Shown: positions 45,871 through 54,768, counted from the first letter of the stretch. The stretch is 64,000 nucleotides of DNA from Pseudomonadota bacterium (GCA_021804785.1 JAJZGY010000001.1:124001-188000), one strand, 5' to 3'. Notes: generated from the letters alone by a model not told the origin. Numbers and translations: made by a program.

Positions 45871-46725
45871 TTATTTTCAAAGGCTTAGCTGCGCCTCCAG
45901 CAATCACAGTGCATAAGGCGATACTGCCGAGCGTCCTCACTCATCGCTGAACGGCGCGACGCCGGCGGAGCTCTATGCGGCAAACCGGCCTGTAGATATG
46001 ATGGACAAGCTGGCGCCTTGCCCACATCCTCACTGGCCCAGCATCAGCAAAAGGCTTTCCCAATGGATCGGATTTTGGCAGCGTGATCAGCAACTGGAAT
46101 ACACCTTAACCCGGCTGCCAGACTGTCCAACCATCCAGGACCAGCTCACCGGTGACATCACAGAGCACAACCCCGCCTGATTGTAACCAGTAGAACGACG
46201 TCAGTGCTGGGTGCTCGGAGCCACTCGGGGAGCAATCAAACCATCGGCCTACGAAGAAGCGGAGTTGCGTGACCTAAAGTAATCCGTCAAGCGCGATAAA
46301 GCTTCTGCTTCTGCTTCTGCTTCTGCTTCTGCTTCTGCTTTTGCTTTTGCTACCGCCACAAGCTCCTGGCTGGACAAGGCTTCGTTCCCTTTAGCGGTAT
46401 CGGTGCAAACAATCTGAACGCAATCACCGCGCCACGTATCAATCGGTAAAACGCCCCTTTTTTATTTATAGCCGTTCGGTCACTGAAAGCGATCCGCCAG
46501 AGCAGCCAATTTCGAACAGATTGAGGCCACCGACGCTCGATACACGGATTTACTTCACGTCAAAACTGTGTCGCATGCGTACCTCCCATGTGTAATCGCA
46601 AGCTGGTAGTCGTCTCATCCGCAGCCCCTACCCTATTCCTCGACTCATCATCTAAAAGCCACCATGGCCAATAGCGATGCCGATACTTTATATTGTGCGG
46701 CTGAGCTTTTTCCTCATTGCGGCTA
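45871..46725. other. Gene-poor interval
   Basis: About 850 bases between tRNA-Asn and the oxidoreductase gene. Short frames are open but none is convincing. It holds the GCTTCT hexamer repeat at 46301-46348. A stretch just before the repeat reads like the end of an IS3 OrfA-type coil (YEEAELRDLK, then a stop) in one frame; this is too short to call. Confidence 0.55.
46301..46348. repeat. Hexanucleotide tandem repeat (GCTTCT)6(GCTTTT)2
   Basis: Eight head-to-tail hexamers, six identical GCTTCT units followed by two GCTTTT units. No gene is translated across it: the Ala-Ser frame is closed by a stop about 30 bases upstream. Such tracts change length by slipped-strand pairing. Its distance from any promoter is not clear. 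Confidence 0.9.
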
Positions 46726-47850
46726 TCAACCAAGACCGGGATTTATCAGATATTTCTCTCCTGTAGCCCGGCGATTATAGGTTGCTATGGCCGCAGGCGT
46801 TAACGCCTCAGCGAGCGAAATCACTCGGGAATAATGACTGGCAAAAGTTGTCTTTATTTCTTTAGCCACCCGCTGGCGCAGTCGTAGGGTTTCGGCAGGC
46901 CCGATTTTCTCAAGCAGCGGCGTTAGCAACCAGCCCCCAACACCCCAGAGCATGCCGTAGCTGCGGGTGAGTTCTGTAGGCGCAGAGTTCAGGCCGCCAT
47001 AGATGTAAACCTGTTTGTGAATTGATGAGCCGTAACGGGTGTATTCCTTGGCTGAACGACTTGCTACAGCTTCCATTGCAGACAAAATTTGACTTGCAAG
47101 TTTCCCGCCACCGATCGCATCAAAAGCGAGCGTGGCGCCAGTCTCTGCTAGCATATTGATGAGCTCATCCATGAACCCAGGCTTGCTTGAATCACAGACA
47201 CGTTGCGCTCCTATGCCCCGCAGTATCTCAAGTTGCGCTTGGCTACGCACGATGTTAACCAGAGGAATGTTGTCAGAAAGGCACGCTTTGCAGAGCATCT
47301 GTCCCAAATTGGAAGCGGCAGCGGTGTGAACAAGTGCTGAATGCCCTTCGCGACGCATAGTCTCTATCATGCCAAGCGCGCTAAGAGGGTTAACAAAACA
47401 AGACGCCCCTTCCGCTGCCGTTGTTCCTGATGGCAATTCGACGCAATCGGCAGCGGACAGCGTGCGATACTGGGCATACATTGCTCCGCCAAACATTGCG
47501 ACGGTCTTTCCCAGCAGATGGCTTACGTTCGCTCCAGCCTTGATTACCTTACCCGCTCCCTCGTTTCCCACTGGCAATGACCGACCTTGTCGAGAAGCCA
47601 TGGCGCGGCGATAAACCTCGGGTATGGGGGCTGTAACCACAGGGCTTTCCGTCGATCCAGAAAACCTGGCGGCGTTCATGTCTGCAACTCCGAATAGCAA
47701 TCCAATATCAGACGGATTGATTGGCGTTGCATCAATACGCACGAGAACTTCATCCTCCCGCGGATCCTGGATCGGAACTTGAACGATCGACAATTCAAGT
47801 TCACCCTTTTCTGTAACTAATGACCGCAATTGACGCCCACTCGTGCCCAT
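46726..47850 (-). CDS. Zinc-binding dehydrogenase-type / quinone oxidoreductase (MDR superfamily)
   Basis: A 374-residue medium-chain dehydrogenase/reductase. The N-terminal GroES-like domain has DATPINPSDIGLLFG, typical of the zinc-free quinone reductase and trans-enoyl reductase branch. The Rossmann part has LVHTAAASNLGQMLCK and the later TLAFDAIGGGKLA. The catalytic zinc ligands of alcohol dehydrogenases are absent. The ATG at 47850 is chosen because GGGAGA lies six bases upstream. It stands alone between two gene-poor intervals. The substrate is unknown. Confidence 0.88.
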   Translation of the reverse strand: MGTSGRQLRSLVTEKGELELSIVQVPIQDPREDEVLVRIDATPINPSDIGLLFGVADMNAARFSGSTESPVVTAPIPEVYRRAMASRQGRSLPVGNEGAGKVIKAGANVSHLLGKTVAMFGGAMYAQYRTLSAADCVELPSGTTAAEGASCFVNPLSALGMIETMRREGHSALVHTAAASNLGQMLCKACLSDNIPLVNIVRSQAQLEILRGIGAQRVCDSSKPGFMDELINMLAETGATLAFDAIGGGKLASQILSAMEAVASRSAKEYTRYGSSIHKQVYIYGGLNSAPTELTRSYGMLWGVGGWLLTPLLEKIGPAETLRLRQRVAKEIKTTFASHYSRVISLAEALTPAAIATYNRRATGEKYLINPGLG

Positions 47851-49124
47851 TGAATTTCTCCCAATGCTTTGCCGTGCCGGAATCAAAATACTTGTCTCTA
47901 CTCAGATGTTCAAATCATATAAAAATTTCCGGGGCTTTAAATTATAGGCTCCGTCCCTGCACACTTTGCACCATAGTAATAAATTTCAATCCATCAATTC
48001 GTCCCGCGACCCTCTACTTGTAGGCACGCACTTTCTCCAATGACATCTTTAAATGAGCCAATCTACGGCTACTCTATCGCTTCATTGCAGATTACGTCGA
48101 CGAGGATCGAATACATTCAGTCAATGAGAAGTGAGATAAGGTGCGCTGTCTTGATGCTCACCCTAGGAATTGGACAGGAATGTCAACGACACGTTCAAGG
48201 CGACCTAACGTACTTAGACTATCGTTCGAATATTATCATCGCGGCGCTCAATCCGGCGTCTCCGCCTGGGTGGGTGTCGGAGCTCTAATACGTCGCCGTT
48301 AATTCAGTGTACCAGGTCATCGGATTTGCCACATTGCTCCAGGGATTACTCCACACTGAGAGGTCCCATCCCTCGGCATCACTCGCGCTGCACCTTGGAC
48401 ACAGACGCCTCCCTACTTCCCAACCTGGCTTAATCAGGCAGTCGCCCATATACCGCTGCCCATCGGAAATCGGCGACCTGCAATATAAAATTACCCAGCC
48501 AAAACGCACCTTTCGCCCCGATCGCGCCCTTTTGGGTTCAGAAGCCAGTGCCGCCGGCGCGTCACCCGATCAATCTCAGGCAAGCCTAAGAGCCAACCGT
48601 TCTACTCAACGCCCATCCAGGCATGTTGCGGAATGATTAGGTCGCTCAAGCCCCCCTGAAAGCGCGCGCCACAGATGTTTATGCCGTCACCGACCGAGCC
48701 AGCCTGCCGCGACCAAATCACCGTTCACTCCTTCCAAAACCTGCCTCGTGCCACGAGACGTGAGTGACTTACCCAAACACTCTCGATCGGCCCCAGTTCC
48801 CTAAAAGCTCAGCCATAACGCTGTGGCCTACCGGTTCGATATCGCCTGCACAGCCGAATCAGGTCACGACGAGCGATAAGTACTTTGTTGCTGCCGTGGT
48901 GGAACATTGACCGATATGACTTCGGGGATTGAAGGTGCGGCAAAAACTAAATGAACTCCAAGATATCTCTGCAACTCATCGTAATCCTAGGCAAATCAAT
49001 ACCATGTTGCCATCTTCTCAGTCCTCGTTTGAGCCGCATCACTCCATCAGTGATCAGCTGAAGACGGGCATAAATGTCTCAATTAAACAAGTTTCTTGGG
49101 CCGAGGACCTGTAACCGGAAAACA
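47851..49124. other. Gene-poor interval upstream of the ubiTUV operon
   Basis: About 1.3 kb without a convincing gene. The longest minus-strand frame (48285-48509) and a short plus-strand frame (48929-49114) have no recognisable domain and weak ribosome sites. The left end should hold the promoter of the oxidoreductase gene and the right end the FNR-boxed promoter. No repeats or RNA genes were recognised. Confidence 0.55.
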
Positions 49125-49138
49125 TTGATTTAGCTCAA
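49125..49138 (+). promoter_or_regulatory. FNR/FixK-type box upstream of the chorismatase-ubiTUV operon
   Basis: TTGAT-TTAG-CTCAA matches the FNR/FixK/Anr consensus TTGAT-N4-ATCAA in nine of ten defined positions. It is centred about 66 bases before the first start codon, in the place of a class II activator site if transcription begins roughly 40 bases downstream. These Crp-family regulators switch on genes at low oxygen, which fits the O2-independent ubiquinone genes in the operon. Confidence 0.6.
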
Positions 49139-49197
49139 CGACATACCGTCAAAAAAGAACTGGTTATGGCGCAAACGATGCCAAGGCCGGCAAAATT

Positions 49198-50376
49198 GTG
49201 ACACATAAACATAGCCCAAAAACTTCCCCCAACAGCACAGTTAAGAGCTTCTGGGGATCGCTCGGAGGTACCGAGCACTATATAACCCTAACGGCGAATG
49301 GAGAGCGCGATCTCGCGGGCCAGATCGCGGAAATCGAGCAACGATATTCCGCCACTCTCCGTGACCTTAATTTGTCTCCTGACACCGCTGTTTTCCGACG
49401 GATCTTCGTCAGCGACACCATGAATCAGGCCGCCTTGGTAGCCTCCAGTGAACTGGCCCAATCAAGGGCGGACAACCCAGTTGCTGTGTCGCTCATCCAG
49501 CAACCGCCCCTGCCTGGAGCTAAACTCGCGCTCCTTGCCTATCACATTTCCGGCGCCTCCAACGTCCGCAAGCAGGCGCTCTCAAACCATGATCTTTTAG
49601 TTGTCAAAAATGGACAGCGACATCTATGGACCACCGGCCTGTGCGCGGGACACACCTCATCAAACACCTCATCAGCCGCCCAGACCCGTCACGTTTTCAC
49701 GGATCTAATCACCAGCCTCAAAGCGCAGGACTGTTCGTTATCTGAGCACTGCGTACGCACCTGGTTTTATTTAAAGGATGTAGACGTATTTTATCAGGGA
49801 ATGGTCGACGCACGAGGAGAAGTCTTCGCCAAATACGGTCTGACTGCCGACACGCATTACATTGCTAGCACTGGAATCGAAGGGGCCTGCGCCCATCGCT
49901 ACGATGTGGTTGCCTTAGACGCGTATTCCAACCTGGATCTCATCCCCGAACAGGTATCCTTCCTCAATGATTTTTCTCGCCTCTGCGCAACAAAGGATTA
50001 CGATGTTCATTTTGAACGCGGTACGCGCATAGCATACGCCGATCGCGCCCATCACTTCATCTCCGGAACAGCAAGCATTGATACACTGGGTAAAGTTGTT
50101 CACGTTGGAGATGTAACACGTCAGGCCGAGTATGCCCTAGGACATGTCGAAGCGTTGTTGCACTCCGGTGGTGCTACGCTCCGGGATTTAGGGCACCTCA
50201 TCGTCTATCTTCGTGATCCCACAGATTACGCGTGCGTCCGGGATGTTTTACACAATGCATTACCAGAGGTACCGGCCGTACTGGTGCAAGGTGCGGTTTG
50301 CAGACCACAATGGCTGGTCGAATTGGAAGGCATTGCTATTGCATCTCATGAAGCGAAATCTCTGCCATCGTTTTAG
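49198..50376 (+). CDS. Chorismatase-like protein (FkbO/Hyg5/XanB2 family, RidA-type fold)
   Basis: A 392-residue protein with two RidA/YjgF-like halves, as in chorismatases. Seen are SLIQQPPLPG (98-107), RTWFYL (187-192), ASTGIEG (223-229), SGTASI (289-294), HVGDVTRQ (302-309) and CRPQWLVELEG (368-378) with the C-terminal glutamates near the active site. FkbO and Hyg5 hydrolyse chorismate to dihydroxy- or 3-hydroxybenzoate, and XanB2 makes 3- and 4-hydroxybenzoate, the latter for ubiquinone. Being first in an operon with ubiTUV, it probably supplies the quinone ring precursor (inference). The GTG start overlaps the stop of an 11-codon frame (49166-49201) that may couple translation. Confidence 0.8.
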   Translation: MTHKHSPKTSPNSTVKSFWGSLGGTEHYITLTANGERDLAGQIAEIEQRYSATLRDLNLSPDTAVFRRIFVSDTMNQAALVASSELAQSRADNPVAVSLIQQPPLPGAKLALLAYHISGASNVRKQALSNHDLLVVKNGQRHLWTTGLCAGHTSSNTSSAAQTRHVFTDLITSLKAQDCSLSEHCVRTWFYLKDVDVFYQGMVDARGEVFAKYGLTADTHYIASTGIEGACAHRYDVVALDAYSNLDLIPEQVSFLNDFSRLCATKDYDVHFERGTRIAYADRAHHFISGTASIDTLGKVVHVGDVTRQAEYALGHVEALLHSGGATLRDLGHLIVYLRDPTDYACVRDVLHNALPEVPAVLVQGAVCRPQWLVELEGIAIASHEAKSLPSF

Positions 50377-50389
50377 AAAGGAGTAGGAT

Positions 50390-51061
50390 ATGAATGCCGA
50401 AGAGCCGAACTTTGCCATGCTCAATGAAGAAGAGATTTCTATCTCCAAACTGCACACTGATCCCTATGAATATGCGTACGTCGAACAGGCCATCCGTCCG
50501 GAATATCGCACTGCAGTGTTAGCGGACTTACCAGTGATACCGGATCGAGGCAGCTATGGATTACCTAACTTAAATTACGGTCCAGCATTCGGTACGGTTA
50601 TCAAAGATCTCACAAGCCAGCGCTTCAAACGCCTTGTGGAACAGAAGTTCGACATGGATCTCAGCAAAAATCCCTCTGTTATACTGATGATGGGGAACAC
50701 AACTGGCCACTACAATGAAGGCTTCGCTCATCCAGACTCCAGGCACAAAATTGTAACTGTGATTGTAGGCTTTAGTCACGAATGGCCCTACGAAAAAGGG
50801 CGTTTGCGAGTTCTGAGAAGCTCTGACCGCAACGATTATGCATTCGAGTTTCCACCGGAATTTGGACACATGTTGATGTTCAAAGTGAGCGAAAAGTCAT
50901 GGCACGGCTTTTTACCCCAGAAAGGTCCTAGGATGAGTTTGCAACTCTGCTATGTCGACTCTGAGGCATACGTACGGAGTGAATATGCCCGCCATGGAGT
51001 CAGTGCTTTCGCCAAATCTGTCCCAATGCTCCGCAAAATCATTGAATGGGCACCACGCTGA
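50390..51061 (+). CDS. 2OG-Fe(II) oxygenase family protein, paralogue of the 32.5-kb gene
   Basis: A 223-residue cytosolic protein with the iron triad H114-x-D116 (FAHPDSRHKIVTVIVG) and H172 (SWHGF) and the 2-oxoglutarate arginine near R181. The YGLPNLNYGPAFG segment, GRLRVLRSSDRNDYAFEFPPE and the tail RSEYARHGVSAFAK are shared with the enzyme at 32539-33183, so they form one subfamily. The ribosome site AAAGGAG lies seven bases upstream of the ATG. It is the second gene of the operon, 13 bases after the chorismatase gene. The expected reaction is an O2-dependent hydroxylation, substrate unknown. Confidence 0.85.
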   Translation: MNAEEPNFAMLNEEEISISKLHTDPYEYAYVEQAIRPEYRTAVLADLPVIPDRGSYGLPNLNYGPAFGTVIKDLTSQRFKRLVEQKFDMDLSKNPSVILMMGNTTGHYNEGFAHPDSRHKIVTVIVGFSHEWPYEKGRLRVLRSSDRNDYAFEFPPEFGHMLMFKVSEKSWHGFLPQKGPRMSLQLCYVDSEAYVRSEYARHGVSAFAKSVPMLRKIIEWAPR

Positions 51062-51084
51062 CTCGTGGAAAAGAGGCTACGTTA

Positions 51085-51765
51085 ATGAGTTTTCCTCCTC
51101 TACCCAGAGTGACAGATTTGGCGCACCATTTCGAGCGGGCGCTGCGTGAGTCCAATATCTCCGAAGCGCCATATCGTCGATGGAATCTGACAAACGTCTT
51201 TCCTGAGAGCATGTGTGTAGGAATACTAACCCTACCGATTGCACCGCCACTTATTGGCGATTGCTACGGCGTACGTGATCGACATAACGAAAAGCGCACT
51301 TTCTTCACTCCGGAATTGCGGAAGGATTTTCCAACTTGTGCGGTGTTCGCAGAAGCGATGCAGCACCCAGGGGTCGCCCGTGCGTTTGGCGAAGTATGCA
51401 ACGTACCAGTCGAAGGTTCTTATCTGCGCATTGAATATATTCAGGATCTCGACGGTGCCTGGCTCGAACCTCATCGCGATATCAAGGAAAAATTATTTTC
51501 CATGGTTGTCTATTTATGCACCGGACCACACGCAAAGGAATGGGGAACAGATATTTATGACGAACACAAGAAGTGGATTGGCCGTTCCTCAGCGGAATTT
51601 AACTCTGCGGTGATCTTCATCGCTGGACCTAATACTTGGCACGGATTTGACAAGCGTCCAATTATCGGCGTGCGGCGCCTAATGGAAATCAATTACGTAC
51701 ACCCTAGCTGGCGTGACCGGGAACAACTCTCGTTTCCTGAACGGCCGATTACGGTCGCCTCGTGA
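51085..51765 (+). CDS. Second 2OG-Fe(II) oxygenase-like protein
   Basis: A 226-residue protein with the same fold but a different subfamily from its neighbour. H130-R-D132 (LEPHRDIKEKLFSMVVYLC) and H186 (NTWHGFD) form the iron triad, with an arginine pair RR about 11 residues on (GVRRLMEINYV). The DI.KLFSMVVYL pattern resembles prolyl-hydroxylase-type oxygenases. The start ATG is taken at 51085 as the reading frame to 51046 would overlap the upstream gene without its own ribosome site. Its stop TGA overlaps the GTG start of ubiT by four bases, so it is coupled to ubiquinone genes. Confidence 0.8.
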   Translation: MSFPPLPRVTDLAHHFERALRESNISEAPYRRWNLTNVFPESMCVGILTLPIAPPLIGDCYGVRDRHNEKRTFFTPELRKDFPTCAVFAEAMQHPGVARAFGEVCNVPVEGSYLRIEYIQDLDGAWLEPHRDIKEKLFSMVVYLCTGPHAKEWGTDIYDEHKKWIGRSSAEFNSAVIFIAGPNTWHGFDKRPIIGVRRLMEINYVHPSWRDREQLSFPERPITVAS

Positions 51766-52457
51766 GCTCTTCACATCACTCCCAGCCCTCAAATACGCCA
51801 ATATCAACGGTACTCTTCCTAGGTCTGATATTGGACAAACTCCCCGTACGTTTGGTGCAACCAGTATTAGACGGGCTTCTACGTATTGTGTTGAGTCGTC
51901 ACCCGGGTTGCCTGGACCGAATGGCGGACTGGAGCCGGGCACGGGTGCTCATTGACCCTGTAGATCTACCATTTGCGATCCTATTACGCCCTAACTCGGC
52001 TCACCCTAGTCTACAGGCCTATAACAAGGAGGAAGTAGTCGACGCCGATGCAATAATCCGAGGCCCCCTTGCTACCTTGATCGAGCTTGTCGAAGGTCGG
52101 GTCGATGGAGACACCCTGTTCTTTTCGCGTGAGTTGATTGTTCAAGGGGATACAGAAGTTGTTCTAGCGCTTCGAAATACCGTCGATGACGCCGGGATTA
52201 ATATATTGGAAGATATCGCCGTGGCGCTTGGTCCCCTGGGTCATCCATTCCGGGCCGCAGCCAGTGTCGGGAGCAAAATTGCCAGTCGGCTGCAACGCGA
52301 TCTAACAACACTTGGCGTCGCTGTAATCGCTCCTGCCGTCCGCCAAAGCGATGCACAAAGCATTCGAATTACACAACTGGAAGAAGAAATAAAAGTGTTG
52401 CGTCGACAGAGACCACGATCAGCCCGTCAGGTCGAGACATCAAATGAAACGCCCTGA
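51762..52457 (+). CDS. ubiT: UbiT-like SCP2 domain protein
   Basis: A 231-residue protein with an SCP2 lipid-binding domain (about 25-165). The segment LFFSRELIVQGDTEVVLALRNTVD is the typical UbiT stretch. The C-terminal 60 residues hold a short coiled coil (ITQLEEEIKVLRRQ) that is longer than in E. coli UbiT (174 residues). UbiT is an accessory lipid-carrying factor in O2-independent ubiquinone biosynthesis with UbiU and UbiV. The GTG start overlaps the previous stop (GTGA), and its end overlaps ubiU by 14 bases. Confidence 0.85.
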   Translation: MSSSHHSQPSNTPISTVLFLGLILDKLPVRLVQPVLDGLLRIVLSRHPGCLDRMADWSRARVLIDPVDLPFAILLRPNSAHPSLQAYNKEEVVDADAIIRGPLATLIELVEGRVDGDTLFFSRELIVQGDTEVVLALRNTVDDAGINILEDIAVALGPLGHPFRAAASVGSKIASRLQRDLTTLGVAVIAPAVRQSDAQSIRITQLEEEIKVLRRQRPRSARQVETSNETP

Positions 52458-53433
52458 ATTAATATGCCCGGCAGGTACTCCGGCGGCTCTTAGAAGTACC
52501 GTCGAGGCTGGAGCAGATGCGGTATATCTCGGCTTTCGCGATGAAACCAATGCTCGCAACTTTCCAGGACTAAATTTTAGCCGTAAGGAACTAGAACAGG
52601 GTATTGCATTTGCTCACGATAACGGAGCGAAGGTCCTCGTCGCTATAAACACTTTTCCAAGGTCCGGCTCACCCGGTATTTGGCATAACGCGGTAGACGA
52701 CGCAGCTCGACTAGGTGCGGACGCCGTAATTCTGGCTGACATAGGGCTTCTTGACTATGCACAACGGCGCCATCCAAATCTTCGTTTACACCTCTCAGTG
52801 CAGGCAGCTGCGTCCAATCCCATTGCTATCAGCTATTACGCCGAGCAATTTGGTATCAAGCGCGTCGTGCTACCACGGGTTCTTACCGTGCCTGAGATCG
52901 CGGAATTAAATTCCTCAATTTCCTCGGTGGAAACGGAGGTTTTTGTATTTGGTGGTCTCTGCGTCATGACCGAAGGGCGTTGCATGCTGTCATCTTACGT
53001 TACGGGCCGGTCTCCAAACATGAATGGCGTTTGTTCACCTGCATCTCACGTACGCTACGTCGAGACTGCACGCGGTGTGGCCAGTAACCTGGGCGAATAT
53101 ACAATTAACGAGTTCGGAAGAAATGAACCCGCTGGCTATCCTACGCTCTGCAAGGGTCGCTTTGTTACTCAGGGAAATGCCAGCTATCTTTTTGAGGAAC
53201 CCACCTCACTAAATACACTTTCCATTCTTCCTGATCTCATTAAAGCAGGCGTATCTGCGTTTAAAATTGAAGGCCGGCAGAGGGGGCGTGCATACGTTGC
53301 GGCTGTTGTGGATGCCTTTCGGCAAGGGATAGACGCCGTCATGGCGGGAAAGCCTGTGCCAGACATCAACTTAGTTCACATCACCGAGGGCGGCCGCCAA
53401 ACAACAGGCGCCTATGAGAAAAAATGGCGATAA
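52444..53433 (+). CDS. ubiU: UbiU, U32 peptidase-family hydroxylation protein for O2-independent ubiquinone synthesis
   Basis: A 329-residue U32-family protein. The four cluster cysteines are C173, C180, C197 and C236, with spacings of 7, 17 and 39 residues. These are the same as in the four [4Fe-4S] ligands described for E. coli UbiU. The neighbour UbiV forms the heterodimer. UbiU and UbiV hydroxylate the ubiquinone ring without oxygen; prephenate has been reported as the oxygen donor. It begins with ATG 52444 inside the end of ubiT and overlaps ubiV by 10 bases, so the three are translated together. Confidence 0.93.
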   Translation: MKRPELICPAGTPAALRSTVEAGADAVYLGFRDETNARNFPGLNFSRKELEQGIAFAHDNGAKVLVAINTFPRSGSPGIWHNAVDDAARLGADAVILADIGLLDYAQRRHPNLRLHLSVQAAASNPIAISYYAEQFGIKRVVLPRVLTVPEIAELNSSISSVETEVFVFGGLCVMTEGRCMLSSYVTGRSPNMNGVCSPASHVRYVETARGVASNLGEYTINEFGRNEPAGYPTLCKGRFVTQGNASYLFEEPTSLNTLSILPDLIKAGVSAFKIEGRQRGRAYVAAVVDAFRQGIDAVMAGKPVPDINLVHITEGGRQTTGAYEKKWR

Positions 53434-54335
53434 ACGTAACATCATCAAAGCTCACTCTGGGGCCGATTCTCTTTCATTGGCACCCTAACGCATGGCGTGA
53501 CTTCTATTTTCGCATTGCCGACGAATCTGACATAGATACTGTTCATGTTGGAGAAGTAGTGTGCTCAAAGCGTACTCCATTTTACGACAAGCTGATTCCA
53601 GATGTGATAGATCGTCTTGCGGCTTCTGGAAAGGAAGTAGTTTTATCATCACAGGCACTTATTATGAGTGCGAGCGAACAGAAAGTAGCCCGTGATCTAA
53701 CGACAATGGAACAGTTCTTTGTCGAAGCCAATGACATGACATTGTTTCCCCTGCTTGCCGGAAGACAGTTTGCCGTTGGCCCTTTCGTAAATGTATATAA
53801 TGAGGGTACATTGGCTGTTCTGGAGAGCATGGGAGCTGTGCGCATATGTCTGCCAGCCGAATTGCCGAAGGAGCGTCTCTGCGAACTTGCATCCCGGGCG
53901 AAGGCAGATCTGGAAGTGCAGGTATTTGGTCGTCTGCCGTTGGCTATCTCAGCGAGATGCTACGCAGCCAGAGCGCATAATCTTTCTAAAGATGGGTGTC
54001 TGTACGTTTGTGGTCGAAACTCCGACGGATTGGTAGTCCGCACGTTAAATGAAAAGTCTCTTCTCGCCGTTAATGGTACACAGACGCTGTCCTATCGTAT
54101 GGTCAATCTTTTGGCGGAGTTACCGTATCTGCAGAAAATAGGCATCAAACGCTTTCGCATCTCGCCACATACGGTTGACATGGTTTCCGTGGCGCAAGTT
54201 TTTCGCGAAGCCATGTCAGGAGCTATAGCCCCCGACACAGCGAATGCCAGGCTCCAGGCAATTTGCCCAGACACGGACTTTTCCAATGGTTACTTTCATG
54301 GAGAGCCAGGTTACGCCTTTGTCGAAGCCGATTGA
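53424..54335 (+). CDS. ubiV: UbiV, U32 peptidase-family partner of UbiU
   Basis: A 303-residue U32-family protein and partner of UbiU. The cluster ligands are C47, C179, C192 and C196. The 13- and 4-residue spacings of the last three match those of E. coli UbiV (C180, C193, C197); the first ligand is shifted by a longer lead. It ends with the FRISPHTVDM region of the family. It is the last gene of the operon; a gene-poor interval follows. O2-independent ubiquinone formation implies that the organism respires anaerobically or at very low oxygen. Confidence 0.93.
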   Translation: MAINVTSSKLTLGPILFHWHPNAWRDFYFRIADESDIDTVHVGEVVCSKRTPFYDKLIPDVIDRLAASGKEVVLSSQALIMSASEQKVARDLTTMEQFFVEANDMTLFPLLAGRQFAVGPFVNVYNEGTLAVLESMGAVRICLPAELPKERLCELASRAKADLEVQVFGRLPLAISARCYAARAHNLSKDGCLYVCGRNSDGLVVRTLNEKSLLAVNGTQTLSYRMVNLLAELPYLQKIGIKRFRISPHTVDMVSVAQVFREAMSGAIAPDTANARLQAICPDTDFSNGYFHGEPGYAFVEAD

Positions 54336-54768
54336 TGCCTGAGTGGACATCTCATTGCTTCAGTTCGACCATTTTCCCTTAATCTGCGCAATGCACTCAG
54401 TGTCATAAGCTCTGACTGCAGATAACAATTTCGCTGCATTCATCATCAAGGCCTGCGCCCGGAGCATCTGCATTAGCTTTTGCTTTGCCCGCCCATTTTC
54501 CGGACGCGGTTACCCGTAGTTGCGTTGCGAATCTGCGGGACTCACGTCAACGAGACAACACTAAGATAAGCCTGAAAGCGATTTGTCCATTTAGTGACCC
54601 CAAGCCCCATCCAGATCAGTGTGCCTGGTGGAGCCACAACAAATTTACCCTCAATAAGGCATTCGCGAAATTTGCACGCTAACAAATGAGATCACCGACA
54701 TCTCTTCCTAAGCACATACAGATGTGACGAAAGAGCTGCCGGTGATCGAGCAAAGTCAGGGCATCACA
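54336..54768. other. Intergenic interval between convergent units
   Basis: About 430 bases between the ends of ubiV and the large BNR protein gene. No reading frame, hairpin with T-run or RNA gene was recognised. Confidence 0.6.

Noticed and set aside
46180-46300. Possible end of an IS3 OrfA-like coil (YEEAELRDLK) before the hexamer repeat
   Set aside because: The match is about ten residues and ends in a stop; no OrfB or inverted repeats nearby.
46301-46400. Ala-Ser repeat protein encoded by the hexamer tract
   Set aside because: The frame has a stop about 30 bases before the tract and no start codon in between.
48285-48509. A 74-codon minus-strand frame with a CPRC motif
   Set aside because: Only one Cys pair, so no zinc ribbon; no start signal and no recognisable domain.
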